Assembly: GCF_900100115.1 (NCBI RefSeq)
Contig: NZ_FNKL01000004.1
Coordinates: 248,001-312,000 of the forward strand
Length of the DNA stretch: 64,000 bases
Reading direction: 5' to 3'
DNA from: Chryseobacterium soldanellicola
Lineage (GTDB): Bacteria; Bacteroidota; Bacteroidia; Flavobacteriales; Weeksellaceae
Shown: positions 1-8,329 of the stretch, piece by piece
Layout of the letters: every line of letters begins with the position of its first letter
How positions within the stretch are numbered: position 1 is the first letter of the stretch
Position numbers and translations under genes: made by a program
The notes under the pieces: model-generated
What the model was told of the DNA's origin: nothing
Databases searched by the model: none
The model's input: the letters and a program-made list of their open reading frames with translations, nothing else

Positions 1-1
1 C

Positions 2-469
2 CAGGCATTGGTAAAATCTGGATTGCTGCCTTACGGAAGAATTAAAGATTTGGATGAAAATTCTCCGACTTTGGCGCATAATGCGATCAGAAGACACATC
101 TCTCAGATGGTCAATGTGAAAGTTCTGAATGACGAATCGCCTTGGTTGAAAGGAATGAAGGATCAGGTTTTCACAATCCCAATTTCTCACGGTGAAGGTC
201 GTTTTATGGCTTCGGAAGAGGAAATCCAGAAATTATACGAAAATGGACAGATCGCAACTCAATACTTGGATTTGGACGGAAACATCGCTCACGGAATGCC
301 ATTCAATCCAAATAATTCATTGTTCGGTATTGAAGGAATTACGAGCCCGGACGGTAAAATCTACGGTAGAATGGGGCACCCGGAACGTTTCGCTGAAGGA
401 TTGATGAAAAATATTCCAACTGCGAATTATCACAATATCTTTAAAAATGGAGTCGAATACTTCAAATAA
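2..469 (+). CDS. purL: Phosphoribosylformylglycinamidine synthase, C-terminal part (cut by window edge)
   Basis: Only the last ~156 residues are present; the frame is open to the left edge, so the true start lies outside the window. The fragment is the end of the glutamine amidotransferase domain of the large single-chain FGAM synthase. It carries the HGEGR motif (near residue 62 of the fragment) and GRMGHPER, which hold the catalytic His and Glu that work with the upstream Cys. The enzyme converts FGAR, glutamine and ATP to FGAM in purine synthesis in the cytoplasm. A strong hairpin terminator follows 50 bases after the stop, so this is the end of its transcription unit. Confidence 0.95.
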   Translation, partial: QALVKSGLLPYGRIKDLDENSPTLAHNAIRRHISQMVNVKVLNDESPWLKGMKDQVFTIPISHGEGRFMASEEEIQKLYENGQIATQYLDLDGNIAHGMPFNPNNSLFGIEGITSPDGKIYGRMGHPERFAEGLMKNIPTANYHNIFKNGVEYFK

Positions 470-520
470 CAATAAAAAGAAAATGAAGGTCATTAATGGC
501 AGTCATTTTTCAAATTAAAT

Positions 521-555
521 AAAGCCTGTCAATGATTGTTGACAGGCTTTGATTT
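521..555. terminator. Rho-independent terminator, probably bidirectional
   Basis: A perfect 12-bp stem (AAAGCCTGTCAA / TTGACAGGCTTT) with a 6-base loop lies between the convergent ends of purL and the minus-strand gene at 570. It is flanked by A-rich sequence on the left and T-rich on the right, so it can serve both directions. Confidence 0.85.
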
Positions 556-569
556 TATATTAACAGGAT

Positions 570-1091
570 TTATTGAACATTTATCCATAAATCACCTCCA
601 AATGTAAACGCGTCTGCATGGAAATTATAGTTTATGCCATTCAGACTGCCCGTGCCACCGATACTTGCTGGGATACCTGAGCAGGATTGATAAAACCCTA
701 CAGATCCGCCAAGTGTTGGGACGATTTGTCCTGGATTGATAGGATCTTCAAGCTCAAATTTTATATAAGTCCATCTTTGGGCATTTGATACAATGGGTGG
801 AAGACCAAGCATATTAGGAGACCAGTTATTAATTGGATAAGGATGTCCTGCGGCTGAAGTGGAATTGGCAAAGGTGGTGTAGCTTGCAATTTCATTAGGC
901 GGCAGATATACCTGATCTATTGCCTGTGCTCCTCCACTGCAGGTAGAAGGGACTATAGTGAAAATTGTAAAATATAAATCGAGTTTATGATTGGTGATAT
1001 CGTTATAGATATGAAGATTTCCGGAACCGTTTTGTGCAAAAGCCGATGATCCTAAACTTAAGCCAAGAATAATAGTGAATATCTTTTTCAT
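570..1091 (-). CDS. Exported protein of unknown function
   Basis: I do not recognise a family. The start is placed at an internal ATG (1091) because it begins a clean signal peptide, MKKIFTIILG... ending SSAFAQ. The longer frame would add 12 residues and overlap the upstream gene. The mature part (~155 residues) is rich in Gly, Asn, Pro and Ile and predicted to be extracytoplasmic; it has two Cys (CSGG and SCSG) that could form a disulfide. It starts 4 bases after the stop of the lipoprotein gene 1096-1467, so the two form an operon and may act together in the envelope. No T9SS C-terminal signal is obvious. Confidence 0.6.
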   Translation of the reverse strand: MKKIFTIILGLSLGSSAFAQNGSGNLHIYNDITNHKLDLYFTIFTIVPSTCSGGAQAIDQVYLPPNEIASYTTFANSTSAAGHPYPINNWSPNMLGLPPIVSNAQRWTYIKFELEDPINPGQIVPTLGGSVGFYQSCSGIPASIGGTGSLNGINYNFHADAFTFGGDLWINVQ

Positions 1092-1095
1092 CGTA

Positions 1096-1467
1096 TTAGT
1101 TTTTAGAATTTTGGTTGATTTTATCAAGTTTTTCGTTATAGATTTTTACAGCCCATGTTAAAATCTTATCTCTGTCACCCTGAGTGGCTTCAGTAATTTG
1201 CTTTTGAGTAGCGCCAGTGGATTTTATCAGCTCTATTGCTGAAGGAATAAGAAGATCTTTACGTCTGTCACTTAATTCAAGAGATTGGCGGTTTTTCATC
1301 TCTTCGGGAGTTTCACGGTTTTCCGGGTTTGATAAACTTTTGATGGATTTTTCAAATTTTAGAACTTCTTCAGTTTTTTTAGTGCTCATCGGGTTAATAG
1401 TCGATGATTCCGTACTGCACGAAATGAATCCTGCCAATAGAATGGCATACAGCAATTTGATTTTCAT
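1096..1467 (-). CDS. Small lipoprotein of unknown function
   Basis: The N-terminus MKIKLLYAILLAGFISC is a lipoprotein signal with a lipobox (GFISC), so the mature 107-residue protein is predicted to be anchored by Cys17. The rest is charged and helical (Lys/Glu-rich) with no family I recognise. It is the first gene of a two-gene operon with the exported protein at 570-1091. A -7 promoter element sits 23 bases upstream of the ATG. Envelope location is predicted from the lipobox; any role is unknown. Confidence 0.65.
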   Translation of the reverse strand: MKIKLLYAILLAGFISCSTESSTINPMSTKKTEEVLKFEKSIKSLSNPENRETPEEMKNRQSLELSDRRKDLLIPSAIELIKSTGATQKQITEATQGDRDKILTWAVKIYNEKLDKINQNSKN

Positions 1468-1490
1468 ATTATTAATTGTTGATTGTGAAA

Positions 1491-1498
1491 CAAATATA
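1491..1498 (-). promoter_or_regulatory. -7 promoter element of the lipoprotein operon
   Basis: On the minus strand the sequence reads TATATTTG, an exact match to the Bacteroidetes -7 consensus TAnnTTTG. It would start transcription about 18 bases upstream of the ATG at 1467. No clear -33 TTG is visible. Confidence 0.55.
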
Positions 1499-1604
1499 TA
1501 GAAATTTATTATATCATAATGTAGTGATAAATATATTTTAAATATAAATGTTGAATTTTGAGTGTTTTTTTATTTGAAATCTTAAATTCAATGTAATTTT
1601 TGAA

Positions 1605-1982
1605 TTAAAATTTTAAAAAAAATGATAGTTTAGAAATGTATTTCCAATAGACTAAAATCCCCACAACAACCGACAAAATCGCCGTCAAAATAACAGCTCC
1701 CGCAGAAATATCTTTAATAAAACCGATTCTCTTATCAAATTCAGGTTGTATAATGTCACAAATCTTCTCAATTGCCGTATTAAAAATTTCCGCAATTAAA
1801 ACCCCAAAAGAAACAATTAAAACAAGAGCTGTATCAATTGTAGAGAGCTTTAAATAAAAAATTAAAAAAAGATTGATTAAAAAAGCCAGAAATTCCAATT
1901 GGAAATTCCTTTCAGATTTCAACATAAAAAACACACCTCGAAAAGCGTTCAGAAAACTTTTATGGATGAGTGGTTTCCGCAT
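1605..1982 (-). CDS. dgkA: Diacylglycerol kinase / undecaprenol kinase family membrane protein
   Basis: This 125-residue protein has the size and layout of prokaryotic DgkA: an N-terminal amphipathic part with FRGVFFMLKSERN, then three membrane segments (about 29-47, 50-70 and 92-115). The family core AEIFNTAIEKICD with a following KDISAGAV motif is the active-site region that binds ATP-Mg and lipid. It phosphorylates diacylglycerol or undecaprenol at the inner membrane, recycling lipid carriers. Which lipid is used cannot be told from sequence. A divergent promoter region separates it from the gene at 2068. It is short by about 10-20 residues at the N-terminus compared with enterobacterial DgkA variants. 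Confidence 0.88.
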   Translation of the reverse strand: MRKPLIHKSFLNAFRGVFFMLKSERNFQLEFLAFLINLFLIFYLKLSTIDTALVLIVSFGVLIAEIFNTAIEKICDIIQPEFDKRIGFIKDISAGAVILTAILSVVVGILVYWKYISKLSFFLKF

Positions 1983-1998
1983 GGGCTTTTTTTTTTAA

Positions 1999-2048
1999 CA
2001 AATATAAGACTTGCATTTTGATCATACTTATTAAATCTTTTATCTTTG
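1999..2048. promoter_or_regulatory. Divergent promoters for dgkA (-) and the exported protein gene at 2068 (+)
   Basis: On the minus strand TATATTTG (1999-2006) is a -7 element for dgkA, 17 bases from its ATG. On the plus strand TTTG (2017-2020) and TATCTTTG (2041-2048), with a 20-base spacer, form a -33/-7 pair ending 19 bases before the ATG at 2068. Both -7 boxes match TAnnTTTG. Confidence 0.6.
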
Positions 2049-2067
2049 AAAAGTTAAAAAACTAACC

Positions 2068-2667
2068 ATGATGAAAAATCTACTGGCTGTAACGCTTATT
2101 TTTACTTCAAATTTCCTTTTTTCACAGGACTATACGAAAAAAATTGCTAAGGTAACATGTGAATGTTTTACAAAGGCAAAAGCTGAAAATCCCAACTCGA
2201 AAAACCTCGAAGCACAACTAGGTCTTTGTATGATAAAAGCTGCTGAGCCTTATAGTAAAGATCTTAAAAAAGACTATAACATCGATATTCTCAATGATGA
2301 ATCATCAGAGACGGGAAAATTAATGGGAACCTGGCTGCTGAAAGAATGCCCGGATATTTTCATGGAGTTTGTTAATATGGAAGAAGATAAGAAAACGGAC
2401 GAATCCAAACCGGAATTGCTGATAAACGGAACCATTACAAAGATCGAAAAAGAAAATTTTGTGATCTTTCATATGATCGGTGACAATAAAAATTTAACCA
2501 AATTCTATTGGGTTTCAAATATTGTATCGAATCTTGATCTTCCTAAAGAATATAATTCACTAATCAATAAAAAGGTGAGCATCAGTTATTACACGACTGA
2601 GATCTTCGATTCGAAAATTAATGACTACAGAAATCTGAACATAATTTCAAGCCTGAAAACAGATTAA
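2068..2667 (+). CDS. Exported protein of unknown function
   Basis: It begins with two consecutive ATG codons and a signal peptide (MKNLLAVTLIFTSNFLFSQ), so the mature ~180-residue protein is exported. No family is recognised. The first half contains three Cys (CECF and CMIK, plus ECPD) in a helical region, similar in style to small periplasmic proteins of Flavobacteriia; the second half looks like a small beta domain (residues ~110-199: GTITKIEKENFVIFHM...). It has its own promoter (2017-2048) and is followed 85 bases later by dnaN, which has a separate -7 box, so it is probably monocistronic. Confidence 0.6.
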   Translation: MMKNLLAVTLIFTSNFLFSQDYTKKIAKVTCECFTKAKAENPNSKNLEAQLGLCMIKAAEPYSKDLKKDYNIDILNDESSETGKLMGTWLLKECPDIFMEFVNMEEDKKTDESKPELLINGTITKIEKENFVIFHMIGDNKNLTKFYWVSNIVSNLDLPKEYNSLINKKVSISYYTTEIFDSKINDYRNLNIISSLKTD

Positions 2668-2722
2668 TGATCTTTGTTAAAAACTACTGGGCATTATTTT
2701 TTTCAGTCTTACTTCTATTTGT

Positions 2723-2730
2723 TATATTTG
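2723..2730 (+). promoter_or_regulatory. -7 promoter element of dnaN
   Basis: TATATTTG matches TAnnTTTG exactly and lies 22 bases before the dnaN ATG, predicting a short leader. No convincing -33 TTG is at the right distance. Confidence 0.55.
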
Positions 2731-2752
2731 TACAAACTTATTTTATAAATCT

Positions 2753-3883
2753 ATGAAATTTATTATTTCAAGTGGTGAACTGCAGAAGGCTTTGCAAACT
2801 GTAAGTGGCGTAATATCAAGCTCTCAATCGAGACCTATTTTAGAAAACTATCTTTTTGAGTTAAACGAAAATAACGTTACCATTACAGCATCTGATGGCG
2901 AAACAACTCTTGTAACTTCTCTTGAGGTGAAGTCTGACGACTCAGGAAAATTTGCTGTTCCTGCTAAGATTTTTCAGGATTTTATCAAGACTTACGGCGA
3001 GCAGCCTCTGACATTAGCCGTAAAGGATAATGCAGAAGGCACCGGAAGTCAGCTTGAGATTTTGGATGAAAAAGATAATTTCGCAGTCGCATTAGACAAT
3101 GCTGATGATTATCCGGAATTACCGGAATTTGACGCTTCTCAAAGTGTAACAATGCCTGCAGGAGTTTTGTCTGAAGCTCTTACCAACACGCTTTTTGCAA
3201 CAAGTAACGATTCACTTCGTCCTGTAATGACGGGAGTTCTTTTCCAGTTTGGAGAAAACGAAACGAATTTTGTTTCTACAGATTCTCACCGATTGGTAGT
3301 CTATAAAAGAACAGATCTGATGAATGCCGAGCCAATGGAATTCATTATGCCTAAAAAACCTTTGAATATTTTCAAAAATATTTTAGCAAGCTCAAATGAA
3401 GACGTTAAGATCGACTTCAATGAAAACATGGCTAAATTTACTTTTGGTAAACATATCTGGATCTGTAGGCTGATCGACGGAAAATATCCTAATTATACGG
3501 CGGTAATTCCAAAAGAAAATCCGAATGTATTGACGATCAACAGAAATCTTTTACTGGGAGCGATCAAAAGAGCATCAATCATGTCAAATAAATCTACCAA
3601 TCAGGTTAGATTTAAATTGTCAGCCAATATTCTTCACCTTCACGCAGAAGATACGGAATATGCAAACAAAGCAGATATGCAGATTCCTTGTGATTATAAC
3701 GGAGAAGATATTAACATCGGATTTAGCTCTAAATTCTTAACGGAAATGTTGGGTATTCTTGGGGCAGACGATATCACAATGAAAATGTCTCAACCGAACA
3801 GGCCGGGAATCATCGAACCTCTGGATGGTCTTGAAGAAAACGAAAATATCTTAATGTTATCAATGCCCGTTATTGGATTGTAA
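2753..3883 (+). CDS. dnaN: DNA polymerase III beta subunit (sliding clamp)
   Basis: The protein is 376 residues, close to the usual ~366-376, and begins with the typical MKFIISSGELQKALQTVSGVI. It contains the three repeated clamp folds and family motifs such as SRPILENYLFEL, SDGETTL, STDSHRLV and the C-terminal block ending LSMPVIGL. As a dimeric ring it tethers polymerase III and many repair proteins to DNA. Partners bind through short QLSLF-like peptides; a DUF763 protein later in this window (39948-41159) ends with that exact motif. It is a single gene between its own -7 box and a terminator, away from dnaA in this window. Confidence 0.98.
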   Translation: MKFIISSGELQKALQTVSGVISSSQSRPILENYLFELNENNVTITASDGETTLVTSLEVKSDDSGKFAVPAKIFQDFIKTYGEQPLTLAVKDNAEGTGSQLEILDEKDNFAVALDNADDYPELPEFDASQSVTMPAGVLSEALTNTLFATSNDSLRPVMTGVLFQFGENETNFVSTDSHRLVVYKRTDLMNAEPMEFIMPKKPLNIFKNILASSNEDVKIDFNENMAKFTFGKHIWICRLIDGKYPNYTAVIPKENPNVLTINRNLLLGAIKRASIMSNKSTNQVRFKLSANILHLHAEDTEYANKADMQIPCDYNGEDINIGFSSKFLTEMLGILGADDITMKMSQPNRPGIIEPLDGLEENENILMLSMPVIGL

Positions 3884-3900
3884 TATTTAAAATAAAAAAT

Positions 3901-3936
3901 AAAAAGAGGTTCTGATTTTCAGGATCTCTTTTTTAA
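3901..3936 (+). terminator. Terminator of dnaN
   Basis: AAAAAGAG...CTCTTTTT with an inner wobble-paired stem (GTTCTGA / TCAGGAT) makes a roughly 15-bp hairpin with a 3-4 base loop running into T's, 17 bases after the dnaN stop. Confidence 0.8.
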
Positions 3937-3952
3937 TTACCTATAAACGCTT

Positions 3953-4792
3953 ATGGATATGAAAAAAATACTGGCAGTCTTCTTTTTATTGCAATGTATC
4001 AATTTATTTTCTCAAAAAAATACTAAAATGTATTATGAAAGAAAAGGGGATACCATTATATATTATGCAGATAATCAAGAGATTTATCCGGTTTCTTTTG
4101 TCTTCGCGGAACAACCCGAACTGGAAAATATGAGAAAACCTGAGGTTTTTAAAACAACCCAGGTTTTACCTGCAAAATCACTCAAAAATAAAGTGACCTA
4201 TTTTATTGTAAATAATAAAATGAAAAAATGGGGAGTCAAGAAAATGCCGGCCTATTTAATTTATATTGGGGATGTTACATTAAAAACATATGATTCTGAA
4301 TATCAGTACGATCTTCCGTTTCAAAAAGGAAAATCTTTTATGGTTTTTCAAGGCTATAATGGGACTTTTTCACATCAGAATGAAAACTCACTGGACTTTA
4401 CGATGCCTGAAGGGACTGAAATTTTAGCCGCAAGAGAAGGCCTGGTAATTGATTTGGTTGAAACTAATAATTCAGGCTGTCCGACAATTAATTGTGCAAA
4501 ACAGGCAAATTATATCACAATTTTACACTCCGACGGCACTTTTGCGCAATATTTTCATTTAAAGCAAAACGGAGTAAAAGTAAATGTCGGCGATCAGGTT
4601 AAAAAAGGAGATATCATCGGATTAAGCGGGAATACAGGATGGAGCAACGGACCTCATTTGCATTTTGTGACTTATCTTGCGAGTTCCACGGGAGAGAAGC
4701 AGAGAACGACCGTTAAAACACTTTTCAGAACAGGAAACGGAAGCAAAACGGAATATATTTCAGAGAAAAAATCATATTCAAGGGAGTATTAA
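3953..4792 (+). CDS. Exported M23 (LytM-type) zinc metallopeptidase
   Basis: The N-terminus is a signal peptide ending NLFSQ; the ATG at 3959 (MKKIL...) is an alternative start six bases downstream. The C-terminal half is a peptidase M23 domain: the first zinc-binding His sits in FSHQNENSLDF (with the Asp of SLDF), followed by GTEILAAREGLV, the ILHSDGTFAQYFHLK strand, and the catalytic GPHLHFVTY near residue 235. Such enzymes cut peptide cross-links in peptidoglycan, or act as scaffold regulators when inactive; the key His and Asp are present here, so activity is plausible. The N-terminal ~115 residues have no recognised domain. It is flanked by terminator of dnaN and by pheT after 157 bases. 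Confidence 0.85.
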   Translation: MDMKKILAVFFLLQCINLFSQKNTKMYYERKGDTIIYYADNQEIYPVSFVFAEQPELENMRKPEVFKTTQVLPAKSLKNKVTYFIVNNKMKKWGVKKMPAYLIYIGDVTLKTYDSEYQYDLPFQKGKSFMVFQGYNGTFSHQNENSLDFTMPEGTEILAAREGLVIDLVETNNSGCPTINCAKQANYITILHSDGTFAQYFHLKQNGVKVNVGDQVKKGDIIGLSGNTGWSNGPHLHFVTYLASSTGEKQRTTVKTLFRTGNGSKTEYISEKKSYSREY

Positions 4793-4949
4793 GTTCCTTT
4801 TAAATTTCTGTATTTCTCAAAAAAACACGACATTTGTACACTAAATTTTGTGCATTAAAATTGCACAAATATTCAAATAAAATTTTCAAAATATAATAGA
4901 TGAAACTGAAAAGTTCCATCAGCCCTAAAAAATAAATAGAAATTGTCAG

Positions 4950-7352
4950 ATGAAAATATCAAATAACTGGTTGAAAGACTATATCAAAACGGAATTGAAG
5001 ACGGAAAGAATCGGGGAATTCCTTACGGATATTGGTCTTGAGGTGGAAGGGATAGAAAAATTTGAAAGCATAAAGGGAAGTCTGGAAGGGATTGTTGTGG
5101 GTAAAGTTTTAACCTGCGAAAAGCATCCGAATGCTGATAAATTAAAGAAAACAACGGTAGATATAGGAAACGGAAAAGTACTGAACATTGTTTGTGGTGC
5201 TCCGAATGTGGAAGCAGGACAAACCGTGCCTGTAGCTGTTGTCGGAACAAAAATCTATGACAAAACCGGAAACTTTTTTGAGATTAAAGAAGCAAAAATC
5301 AGAAGCGAGGTTTCTCAGGGAATGATCTGTGCAGAAGACGAATTAGGGCTCAGCGAAGATCACGGCGGAATTATGGTTTTGGATGAAGAAAAATATGAAG
5401 TAGGGAAAAATTTTGCAGATTATTTTGAATTAACCAACGACGAAGTTTTCGAAATCGGTTTAACGCCAAACAGAACCGATGCAATGTCTCATTACGGTGT
5501 TGCAAGGGATTTACACGCTTTTCTTTCAACAAATAAGCAAAAATCAGAGTTTGAAAAAGTAAGCTCTGAAACTTTAAATAATGAAGGTTCTCACGATTTC
5601 ACATTAGAAGTTGAGGATGCAGAACTGTGCCCGAGATATATCGGTGCGGTAATTGAAGACGTGAAAGTTGCTGATTCTCCTGCCTGGTTAAAAGACAGAT
5701 TAAAAGCCATCGGATTAAGCCCGATTAACAATATTGTAGACATCACGAATTATATTCTTCACGGTTACGGACAGCCGCTTCACGCTTTTGATGCAGACAA
5801 AATTGCAGATAAAAAAGTGAAGGTAGGCACTGTAAAAGAAGGAACGAAATTCACCACTCTGGATGGCGTTGAAAGAACATTGAACGGTTCTGAAATCATC
5901 ATCAAGGACGGAAAAGACAACCCAATGTGTATTGCCGGAGTTTTCGGAGGTGCCAACTCTGGAGTTTCTGCTGAAACTAAAACTATTTTCCTGGAAAGTG
6001 CTTATTTTAATCCTGTTGCGGTGAGAAAAGGAGCAAAATTCCATGGATTGAGCACAGATGCTTCTTTCAGATTTGAAAGAGGTGTTGATCCTAATATTAC
6101 GCGCACTGCCATTACCCACGCCATTAAATTGATTCAGGAATTGGCTGAAGGCAAGCTTGTTGGAGATCTACTGGAAGAATACCCAAAGAAAATTGAAGAC
6201 AATTACGTAATTATCAGATTCTCTAAAATCGAACAAATTTTAGGAACAAAAATACACAGAGAAAAAGTAAAAGAAATTTTAAAAGCACTGGAAATTCAGG
6301 TTTTAAATGAAATTCAAAATGGTTTTGAAATCTCTGTTCCTGCTTACAGAGCTGATGTAACGAGAGAAATTGACGTTATCGAAGAGATTTTAAGAATCTA
6401 CGGATACAATAAAATTGATGCGCCGCAAAAGATTTCATTTACACCGGTTAAACTAAGCGCTCAGGATCAGGATGAATTGGAAAACAGCTGGGCAAGAACT
6501 CTACAGAGCATTGGTTTCAACGAAGTGATGAACAATTCTTTGACCTCTGTAAAAGACGAAACAGACGCTGTAAAACTATTGAATCCGTTGAGTAATGACC
6601 TGGCATTCATGAGAAAGTCTTTATTGGAAGGGCTTCTTCAAAATGCGATCTACAATATAAACAGAAAGAATCAGGATATTAAATTCTTTGAATTCGGAAA
6701 AATTTATCATAAAAGAGATAAATATGAAGAAAGAAAACAGCTTGCTATTTTAATTTCTGGAAGAGATGTTGCGGAAAACTGGCTTCAGCCTAAATCTGCA
6801 ACCAATTTCTATAACGTAAAAGCTTATGTGAAAGTTTTGCTGCAAAAATTAGCCGTTGATTATAAGGAAGTTGCTTTGTCTGACGAAAGGTTTTCAGATG
6901 CTTTATCTTATGAGATTGACGGAAAAACTTTAGTAAGAATCGGTAAAGTCGCGCCTCAAATGCTGAAGGATTTTGACATCGATCAGGAATGTTTCTATGC
7001 AGAAATCGAGCTGGAATTTGCCCAGGAACTACGCGCTAAAAATGAATTAAAATTTAAAGATATTCCTAAATTCAATAAAATAAGAAGAGATTTGGCGTTG
7101 TTGATTGATAAAAACATTAATTATCAGGATCTTTATCAGGCTGCCAGAAAAAATAAATCTCCTTTTATTAAAAATATTAATTTATTTGATGTTTATGAAG
7201 GAAAAAATCTTCCCGAAGGTAAAAAATCTTATGCCCTGAGCTTTGAGCTTTTAAATGAAGAAAAAACATTAGAAGAAAAAGAAATTGCTTCTGTAATGGA
7301 TTCTTTAGTTAAATCTTTCCAAAAAGAATTTAACGCGGAATTAAGATCTTAA
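4950..7352 (+). CDS. pheT: Phenylalanine-tRNA ligase beta subunit
   Basis: The 800 residues match the family length. In order: N-terminal tRNA-binding OB domain (~40-150, with VGKVLTCEKHPNADKL and VCGAPNV), the B3/B4 editing domain (~210-390, with NNIVDITNYILHGYGQPLH and STDASFRFERGVDP), B5 (~405-475), the catalytic-like core, and the C-terminal FDX-ACB anticodon-binding domain (~705-800, starting KFKDIPKFNKIRRDLALLID). It pairs with PheS (not in this window) to charge tRNA-Phe and hydrolyses mischarged Tyr-tRNA. It stands alone, with a terminator just after, as is common when pheS and pheT are unlinked in Bacteroidetes. Confidence 0.98.
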   Translation: MKISNNWLKDYIKTELKTERIGEFLTDIGLEVEGIEKFESIKGSLEGIVVGKVLTCEKHPNADKLKKTTVDIGNGKVLNIVCGAPNVEAGQTVPVAVVGTKIYDKTGNFFEIKEAKIRSEVSQGMICAEDELGLSEDHGGIMVLDEEKYEVGKNFADYFELTNDEVFEIGLTPNRTDAMSHYGVARDLHAFLSTNKQKSEFEKVSSETLNNEGSHDFTLEVEDAELCPRYIGAVIEDVKVADSPAWLKDRLKAIGLSPINNIVDITNYILHGYGQPLHAFDADKIADKKVKVGTVKEGTKFTTLDGVERTLNGSEIIIKDGKDNPMCIAGVFGGANSGVSAETKTIFLESAYFNPVAVRKGAKFHGLSTDASFRFERGVDPNITRTAITHAIKLIQELAEGKLVGDLLEEYPKKIEDNYVIIRFSKIEQILGTKIHREKVKEILKALEIQVLNEIQNGFEISVPAYRADVTREIDVIEEILRIYGYNKIDAPQKISFTPVKLSAQDQDELENSWARTLQSIGFNEVMNNSLTSVKDETDAVKLLNPLSNDLAFMRKSLLEGLLQNAIYNINRKNQDIKFFEFGKIYHKRDKYEERKQLAILISGRDVAENWLQPKSATNFYNVKAYVKVLLQKLAVDYKEVALSDERFSDALSYEIDGKTLVRIGKVAPQMLKDFDIDQECFYAEIELEFAQELRAKNELKFKDIPKFNKIRRDLALLIDKNINYQDLYQAARKNKSPFIKNINLFDVYEGKNLPEGKKSYALSFELLNEEKTLEEKEIASVMDSLVKSFQKEFNAELRS

Positions 7353-7380
7353 ATATTAATATAATTTACAAAATACTATA

Positions 7381-7409
7381 AAACGAACTGTATCAGTTCG
7401 TTTTTTTCG
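7381..7409 (+). terminator. Terminator of pheT
   Basis: A perfect 10-bp stem (AAACGAACTG / CAGTTCGTTT) with a 3-base loop TAT followed by T's, 28 bases after the pheT stop. The remaining ~150 bases to 7555 are AT-rich and I see nothing further in them. Confidence 0.88.
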
Positions 7410-7555
7410 TTAAAGAAGCTTATGGATTTTTATAATAATTAAAATGCGCTTTTAAGCAGAAAATTGTTCAAATTATTTTAACAGTTTGAGTGAATAATAA
7501 GTGTTAAGAGAATAATAAAGTCTTTTGAAACCCGTTTAGATAATAATATTTACCG

Positions 7556-7563
7556 TAAATTTG
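7556..7563 (+). promoter_or_regulatory. -7 promoter element of the META-domain lipoprotein gene
   Basis: TAAATTTG matches TAnnTTTG and ends 20 bases before the ATG at 7584. Confidence 0.5.
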
Positions 7564-7583
7564 GCTAATTCAAAAACAAAAAA

Positions 7584-7997
7584 ATGAAAAATCTTTTTTT
7601 AAGCCTGTCTGCAGCGGCAGTTTTGGCTTCTTGTGGAGCAATGGCAGGAGGCTCATCATCTTCAAAAGTTGGTAAAGCTCAACCTTCATTAAGCAATACA
7701 AAATGGGCATTGGCCGATAATGTGAAAGGAAAAATACCTACTTTAAATATTGAAGGAGAAAAAATCAGTGGAAACGGCGGATGCAATAATTATTTCGGAA
7801 CTGCAAAAGTAGATCCTGCAACAGGTAATTTTTCTGCAGGACAGATGGGTTCTACAAGAATGGCTTGTGATAATATGAGTGTTGAGAAAAATTTCATGGA
7901 TATGGTCGGAAAAGCCAATAAATATGTTGTTTCAGGAAATGTTCTTGAATTATATCAGGACAATCTTTTATTATTGAAATTCAATAAAGCAGAATAA
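7584..7997 (+). CDS. META-domain lipoprotein (HslJ-like)
   Basis: The N-terminus MKNLFLSLSAAAVLASC has a lipobox (VLASC), predicting lipid anchoring at Cys17. Residues ~35-135 form a META domain: LSNTKWAL at the start, GNGGCNNYFGTAKVD, the MGSTRMACDNM turn, and a closing LELYQDNLLLLKF strand. The two Cys in GGCNN and MACDN are conserved in the family. META proteins such as HslJ are linked to heat shock and novobiocin resistance, but the biochemical role is not established. It is a monocistronic gene with its own -7 box and terminator. Confidence 0.85.
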   Translation: MKNLFLSLSAAAVLASCGAMAGGSSSSKVGKAQPSLSNTKWALADNVKGKIPTLNIEGEKISGNGGCNNYFGTAKVDPATGNFSAGQMGSTRMACDNMSVEKNFMDMVGKANKYVVSGNVLELYQDNLLLLKFNKAE

Positions 7998-8008
7998 ATA
8001 AAAAAACA

Positions 8009-8036
8009 AAAGGAACTCAATTGAGTTCCTTTTTTA
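8009..8036. terminator. Bidirectional terminator
   Basis: AAAAGGAACTC / GAGTTCCTTTT (11 bp) around the loop AATT, flanked by A's and T's, sits between the convergent META gene and the minus-strand gene at 8052. Confidence 0.88.
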
Positions 8037-8051
8037 TGTTTTTAGATGTTA

Positions 8052-8291
8052 TTAATCTTCTTCCTCTTCGTCGTATTTAGCTAACTCTTCATCACACCAT
8101 TTGAACGCAGCTTCTACTACCTTTGTAGCTTCATCTGCCATCGTTTCTTCATCATCGCCCTCTAAATCATCTAGCCACTCAACTTCTTCTTCCTCAACGT
8201 TTAAGATAAATCTTGGGTATTCTGTATGAACTACGAATAGATCTTCTGGAAATTCCGAATTATCTGCTAATAAAAACTTTGGTAATTTCAT
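8052..8291 (-). CDS. Small acidic protein of unknown function
   Basis: A 79-residue protein with an N-terminal folded-looking part (MKLPKFLLADNSEFPEDLFVVHTEYPRFILNV) and a very acidic middle and C-terminus (EEEEVEW, EGDDEETMADE, DEEEED). No signal peptide or membrane segment, so it is predicted cytoplasmic. I believe similar short acidic proteins occur across Flavobacteriia, but I do not know a function. Its strong codon structure and terminator on the downstream side support it being a real gene. Confidence 0.65.
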   Translation of the reverse strand: MKLPKFLLADNSEFPEDLFVVHTEYPRFILNVEEEEVEWLDDLEGDDEETMADEATKVVEAAFKWCDEELAKYDEEEED

Positions 8292-8329
8292 TTTTTTAAT
8301 GTTTTAACTTTGAACCAAAGATAATAAAA

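Noticed and set aside
5715..6119. Long minus-strand frame inside pheT
   Set aside because: A shadow of the pheT coding frame with low-complexity residues and no recognisable domain or start context.
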